From: Armadillidium nasatum
Taxonomy: Eukaryota; Arthropoda; Malacostraca; Isopoda; Armadillidiidae
Length of the DNA: 40,000 nucleotides
Reading direction: 5' to 3'
NCBI GenBank assembly: GCA_009176605.1
Contig: SEYY01008464.1
Span: 195,001-235,000 of the forward strand
The position numbers were made by a program, and so were the translations under genes. The notes beneath the pieces are model-generated. The model was not told the DNA's origin. It worked only from the letters and a program-made list of their open reading frames with translations, and did not search any database. Shown here one piece after another: positions 34,801 to 40,000 of this stretch; the first letter of the stretch is position 1; each line of letters begins with the position of its first letter.

Positions 34801-36550
34801 GTTTTTATTATACTTTTCACAATTAATCATTCCTACATGAGTAAGAGCCATAACAGATGCTCTTTACCTACCAGACTAACATCTTATTCCCATCTCAAGT
34901 TCATATTATAAGAAAACATGTTAGCCCAATATTAGAATCTGTTATAAAACTACTTACACCAGAAACCTCCCTCACCCTCATAATGAGTTAACTTCACTAC
35001 TACTACCAGGCAACCGAGATTCTCAAAATAGATAAGTTTGACTCATACAATGTTTTAACAACTACATACCATGTACCCAATACTTATATATGAAATCTGC
35101 TGTCATAAAATTACGTGTAACTAATCTACTCAATACGATCAAGTTGTCAAAGTTTATGAGCATTATTTAAGCTCAATAAATTTTAGTTAAAATTATTAAA
35201 TACTAACCAAAACAAAGCTGTAATATATATAATACATAGGGCGAAGAAATATCTATCAAAACACAAATAAAAAAAAAAATGTTTAACATCTATTACTTAT
35301 ATACTCCTACTCTCCGATTAACTGAATTACAATAACCATCCAACCGATATTTTTCTTATTTAACCTGATATGCAATGTACTATTATTGCTAAAGTATCTA
35401 TCACAAAAATGGTATACCTTAAAACACTGTATACTGAAGATTAAGTTTTCTATCCATAAAATTAGTATCACATATTTAATTTATTTTCTTATAAATTTTA
35501 TCTACAATTTCTGAATCTACTTTGTTCCCTTATCAATTTTGATCCTAGTTACTGAACAACTCTCTCGTAATACTTATTTTCTCAACAAAATAGTCAACAC
35601 GATGAGAAATACTGTTTGTCATATTTTCACCTGATCACTTATATCTCCTAAGTCTATACTCCTATTCCTAGAAATCATGCAAATGTTTCTTTCTTAAATT
35701 CCAGCCAATAATTTTTAATCCTCCCACAGAACAGGTTTCTCGATACAATATGCTCGACAAATATGTTCGCCTGTCCGTTCTTGTTCGTGAGAGAATGTTC
35801 AATGACTCCTATATCTTGTGTGCGAAGGACTTCCACAAACATATGCAAAACTAAGTATTACAAATTTATTCCCTCTCGCACGATGCACAATTCCAAATCT
35901 ACAAGTCGAGCCCTTCTGACGATAAAAACATTAGCTGACCAGAAACATAGATCAACAACCCATTCTTTTAGGACCAAATTATACTTCATTTGATGGAAAA
36001 AAAGGAAGGCTATTTTAGCTCAGCAACATCTATAAAGTCTAACCGCATAAGTGTTTTGCACTATGATTCAAAGGACCAACAAATATCCCGAGATGAAGCT
36101 AGATTTAAGCAATTGACGTTAGTAGACTGAGGATGATTTTGACAGTTGCCTCTACAACTCATGAAATACTCATCATTACAATAAGGATATGTTTATTCAC
36201 TATTTTTTTATGTTTTTAATCTAGGCTTACAAATGGTTTAGGGTGAAATCACCATAATAATTGAGAACCGAGGTATAAAATTAACTATTAATAATCTCGA
36301 AAAAAGTTAGCAATGCCAATCTTTAAGATTGGCAAGTACCCAGGAGCATAATGAAAAAAACTAAAATAAGAGGATATTGTTACAACCTACATTCTACTTT
36401 CATTATGTTTAACTGGTATCGATCATTGTTAATCAGTATTATCTCTTAACAAGTAAATCACCATGCTTTAATCAAGGCACAGTGTAAATACTTCAAATGC
36501 CTCGTGGGACCTTTATTTTTTGGAGTTTTAATGCTAACAAAAAAAAAACA
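28886..36550. other. Long stretch without recognisable genes or long TA arrays
   Basis: Irregular AT-rich sequence in which TA tracts are short and broken. Missing gene 2 exons should lie here. One weak candidate, containing MEPSPNKVICLA on the minus strand at about 29780-29850, resembles gene 1 exon F. Possibly low-quality assembly. Confidence 0.4.
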
Positions 36551-36557
36551 TAAAAAA

Positions 36558-36559
<2 letters not shown>

Positions 36560-36653
<94 letters not shown>
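36560..36653. repeat. A94 run
   Basis: Uninterrupted adenines. Confidence 0.95.
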
Positions 36654-36656
<3 letters not shown>

Positions 36657-36787
36657 TATTATATTTTTTTAATTTTTATATATATTATTATATATTTAAT
36701 AATCAATTTTAAGTATAATAGTCTTGTATATTTATATATGTAAAAATATAGTGAATCAATTTATTTCTATATAAAGATTATGAATAC

Positions 36788-36893
36788 CTCATCGTTATTT
36801 GTACTTCTCTTCTTCAAAATAATCTCGACCAGCATTTCATTTTTGAGAACTCTCTTCTTATTACTCTGTCTCCTTTGAAGCTTCATTTCATCT
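36788..36893 (-). pseudogene. Frameshifted PCED1-like exon B relative
   Basis: Read on the minus strand, this holds GDRVIRREF in one frame and NAGRDYFEEEKYK in the next. These match GDKVIR and [12 protein letters not shown] of gene 1 exon B at the same spacing. At least two single-base frame changes separate the pieces, and the donor GT is missing. It sits upstream of gene 2 on the same strand, where that gene's exon B should be. It may be a decayed exon, or a good exon seen through poor-quality assembly. Confidence 0.55.
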
Positions 36894-36939
36894 TCTCTCT
36901 TCCCCTCTCACTATCTATATAATATACTACTATATACGA

Positions 36940-37345
36940 TAGAATATATATTTATATATATATATATATATATAATATTATTATATATATATATATTATA
37001 TATTATATAAAAAAAAAAAAAAAAAAAAATTATTAATTTTTATTTTTTATTATCAATATAATCTTAATAAATGATCGAATTATGATTTTGAATATTTGTA
37101 TGAATATCGAAAAACTTTAACGATCCCCACAGGGATCATGTAGGTTTGTGTATATATATTATACCTACCGTGACCCCTACAAATGTACATTTATTTTTAA
37201 AAGCAAACTTGTTTTATATATATATATTTATATATATATAATATATATATTAATATATTAATATATATATATTAATATATATATATTAATAATTATATTA
37301 TAATATATATTATATATATATATTATTATTATATATATTATTTAG
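36940..37345. repeat. Degraded TA-rich tracts
   Basis: Short TA runs repeatedly broken by extra A or T, with a 20-nt A run at 37010-37029. Looks like TA arrays disrupted by indels. Confidence 0.6.
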
Positions 37346-38117
37346 ATATATGATATGCGGTATAATATAACGATTTAATAATTCACTAATACGTCATCAC
37401 CAATAAAAATAGGCATAATATTTTTTTTCAATCGTGTCTCCTAGATCCAATTTTCTGACACTAATTGCTAATTAATATTTACATTATTAATATTATTAAC
37501 ATCAAAATTCTCTCTGCTTCACACTTCTTCATATTTAGATTAGTGTGGAAATAAATAGGTTATTTTAAGTATTTTATATAATAGAGTAGTCCAAATTACA
37601 CAACTTTCCAAGACTACGAAATCAATTACCCCAAATAACTGTTAGAAGAAAGAAAAAAAAATAATATTTGATTCTGCGTTCAATACAATATTTATAGAGC
37701 TCTAAATTTATGTATATATAACAACTAGTGAAATTATTGCCATGTCCATCCATTATACTTATTTAAAACAACTTCGCACTGTTATTGTCATATTATATTA
37801 TGTATAAATGATCCATTTTTCCAACCCTCGAGATGTTTGCCCCCTTCGTGTATTTACTAAAATGCGTCATACATATTAATTATTACTCTACAGGAAATTT
37901 ATCCCACTCTCTTCTCCTATATATCGGCAACTCCCAGAGAATAATGAACGGGCACATATAGAAATGATTATACAATTCATACAGTAATGTATGTTCCTAA
38001 TAAAAAAGTATATCTTTTTTCTTTAAAATCAACGAAAAAAATTTGGTTGGTTTGAGAGAGATAGCGTATATTATAAAAATTTATAAATAAAATTTATATA
38101 AATATAATATATGTATA

Positions 38118-38125
<8 letters not shown>
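37346..38125. other. No gene recognised
   Basis: Irregular AT-rich sequence; nothing supportable. Confidence 0.4.

Positions 38126-38212
<87 letters not shown>
38126..38212. repeat. (TA)n array, 87 bp
   Basis: Immediately upstream of the reverse transcriptase remnant. Confidence 0.97.
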
Positions 38213-38214
<2 letters not shown>

Positions 38215-38709
38215 AACTCAAACCTACCGACCTCAAAGACTCAACAAGGTTTCAAAGAAAACAACTCAAGAAGCACTCTACTTACAGACTTGTCAACACA
38301 AGTTGGCAATGTTAAACTAAGACCCTTCCCCCACCGTATAATTCTAGTCATAATAGATCTCAAAACTTTAGATACAGTATTCAGACATTTTCTAAAAAAA
38401 CAAGATCCTATCCTGCATACACAAATTCCAGCTAATGATAAAAAAAAAAATCACTATTAACATCCTATCCAATTGAACATTAAACTTATGCAAGGCAAAC
38501 AATCTTCAAAAACATACCAACTATTCATGCTCATGGTACAATTGTACTTCCTGCACTTTTTAACATTCTTGCATGATAAACTCACCCTTTCGATCTACGA
38601 AGAAAAAATCAGTAGCTATGCAAACAACCTAACTACCTACTATCAAGCCTCAACCACATGCTCTGTCATAAGCAACATTCAATTTTACATCTCGCACAGA
38701 GTAAAATAG
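38215..38709 (+). pseudogene. Decayed non-LTR retrotransposon reverse transcriptase
   Basis: One plus-strand frame reads QQGFKENNSRSTLLTDLSTQ and IILVIIDLKTLDTVFRHFL, matching QxGFRxxxST and the DLSKAFDTV motif region of Jockey/RTE-like reverse transcriptases. A second frame, from about 38473, reads LFMLMVQLYF...FLHDKLTL, then ISSYANNLTTYYQAST, matching the SYADDLT catalytic block with both Asp replaced by Asn. Two frames and internal stops show it is dead. No endonuclease domain or 3' tail was located. Confidence 0.7.
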
Positions 38710-39288
38710 CTGCCTCTCCCAAAAATATTTAATCATTCATTTTACATCAGATAGACAAGAACATAACATGTGCCCAGCAATACCACCTTTCAACAAAAAA
38801 ACTCCCACTCAATAAAACGCCAATAATAATAATAGGAATAAAAAAAAAAAATAAATTAAAAAAAAAAAAAAAAGACAATTTTTAGATTTTTATCTCCCCA
38901 TCCCCTACATAGACACCACTACTTCTAAAGCAGTCAGAAAAACAAGTTCCATAAAAACAATCATTTAATTTATTTCTTTTCTTTCTCCATTGCACACCCC
39001 TAGTGATGTTGTTCATTCCTTTCAAACACAAATAAGCAATTAAGTGCAATTCCCTATTGGTCCAACTAAAGATATGTTCTCAGCAACCACAGTATGTGGC
39101 AGAAGTTGAATGATTATTATCGATGAATTTAACAATATTGAATATTTTCACTTTAACATTATTAGTTTGCCTTACTAATAAGTTTAGAATGTGTTAAATA
39201 AGAAAAAATTTTATTTTATTTTTTATGCTTTTTTACCATTTTCTTTAACATCATTTGCATTTTCAAAGTCAATACTGCAAATTTTGAT
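38710..39288. other. No gene recognised
   Basis: Sequence following the reverse transcriptase remnant; A-rich tract at 38838-38874 may be an old retrotransposon tail. Confidence 0.35.
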
Positions 39289-39474
39289 TTAGAACTTTTC
39301 TTGTACAAGAATTATAGAATTTCTGATACTTTCTGCTGTGTGAGGAAGATCTGAAGTTTCAAATAAATATACTTCAATAGAAGTTGATAATGGTGAAATT
39401 ACAAATGTATATTTAATAAACAAATAAGAAACTTCCCTCCTGCATTGCACTGACCCATCAGAGTGCTTACACAT
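39289..39474 (-). other. Exon-like ORF, unrecognised
   Basis: 61 codons ending in TAA, including FVISPLSTSIEVYLFETSD, with balanced composition for this region. It could be a last exon of another gene. No family or clear splice acceptor recognised. Confidence 0.2.
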
Positions 39475-40000
39475 TTTTCAACTTTTGTTTTGCAATTCAT
39501 AATTTTCCTGCAATATCTCTACTACAAGGTTTATACAAGGTCAGATACAATTCTCCAATAAACTATGTAAAAATCATGTTCTACAAGATTGAAATAAGCA
39601 GTAGATGTATATTATTTGTTTTATAAAAAAGTTTAATTTTCCTTCTTCTCTCTGGTCATTCTTAAGTTAAATTGAAGTCCTATTTAAAATTTTAACTCCA
39701 GAAATACAAGAATTTTTCACAAAAGACGCAAATGCAAGAGAAGGTGTATGAGAGTAAGAATGCTTCTTTACAATAAGAAGCTAAAAATATTTTTGTGTTG
39801 TCAATTTCAACCATATCTTTAAATGAGGTGCTTTTCATTTATGTTAAAAAATATATTATATATTATTATTTACTACAGGTTACAAATATTATTATATTTA
39901 TACCAATGTTAAAAACATGACAAAATAAAACTAAAATAAATAAATAAAATGAAAATACAAGTGATTTTAATCATGGTAAACTTTTCAATTTTCATAGGTG
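39475..40000. other. No gene recognised
   Basis: AT-rich sequence to the window edge. Confidence 0.4.

Noticed and set aside
36504..36743. 79-codon ORF with a run of about 31 Lys
   Set aside because: Translation of the A94 homopolymer.

Overview
This is a eukaryotic nuclear window, very AT-rich, with no bacterial-style gene organisation. About 30 long (TA)n microsatellites (57 to 275 bp each, roughly 3.9 kb or 10% of the window) break it up. The intron-rich genes, hAT and non-LTR retrotransposon remnants and extreme TA-repeat load fit an arthropod. A decapod crustacean, perhaps a penaeid shrimp (a group known for exceptional simple-repeat content), is my best guess. That assignment is inference.

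Most long ORFs here are (IY)n readings of TA repeats and are not genes. Reading for short spliced exons recovers two genes on the minus strand, both homologous to PCED1/FAM113 (PC-esterase domain-containing protein 1, an SGNH/GDSL-type hydrolase family). Gene 1 runs from 16131 down to 2482 in nine exons whose splice phases all agree, giving about 404 residues. It carries the NSCMWD block, the FLDLHYH block, the catalytic DGIHW motif, a PLPGR motif, a charged coiled-coil-like segment and an Asn-rich tail with a stop codon. The first exon, which should hold the GDS nucleophile, was not found. Gene 2 lies upstream in the same orientation. It has four clean exons between 25995 and 23445 (PLPGR exon, two Lys/Arg-rich exons, a Ser/Asn-rich last exon with a 60-bp coding tandem repeat) and one damaged upstream exon at 36.79-36.89 kb. 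The two genes look like a head-to-tail tandem duplication.

Layout: 1-2.3 kb, no gene recognised; 2.48-16.1 kb, gene 1, whose introns hold TA arrays and two related hAT-like elements (8.07-9.05 and 11.62-12.35 kb); 16.2-18.4 kb, a 374-bp inverted-repeat element and a large imperfect inverted repeat, both either in intron 1 or upstream of gene 1; 18.4-23.4 kb, mostly featureless AT-rich DNA; 23.4-26.0 kb, 3' half of gene 2; 26.3-38 kb, a region of different texture; 38.2-38.7 kb, a decayed non-LTR reverse transcriptase; 38.7-40 kb, no confident gene. The 26.3-38 kb region has almost no long pure TA arrays, contains A/T homopolymer blocks over 90 nt, holds a collinear but heavily altered second copy of nearby sequence, and breaks a PCED1 exon by frameshifts. 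It may be poorly polished assembly. It also holds a cleanly readable hAT transposase C-terminal segment (28.28-28.63 kb).

The most notable pattern is that TA arrays lie directly upstream of 3' splice sites: 6 of the 13 acceptors I could place have an array starting within 30 nt, and one donor runs straight into an array. All coordinates, alignments and phases were worked out by eye. No search was run.
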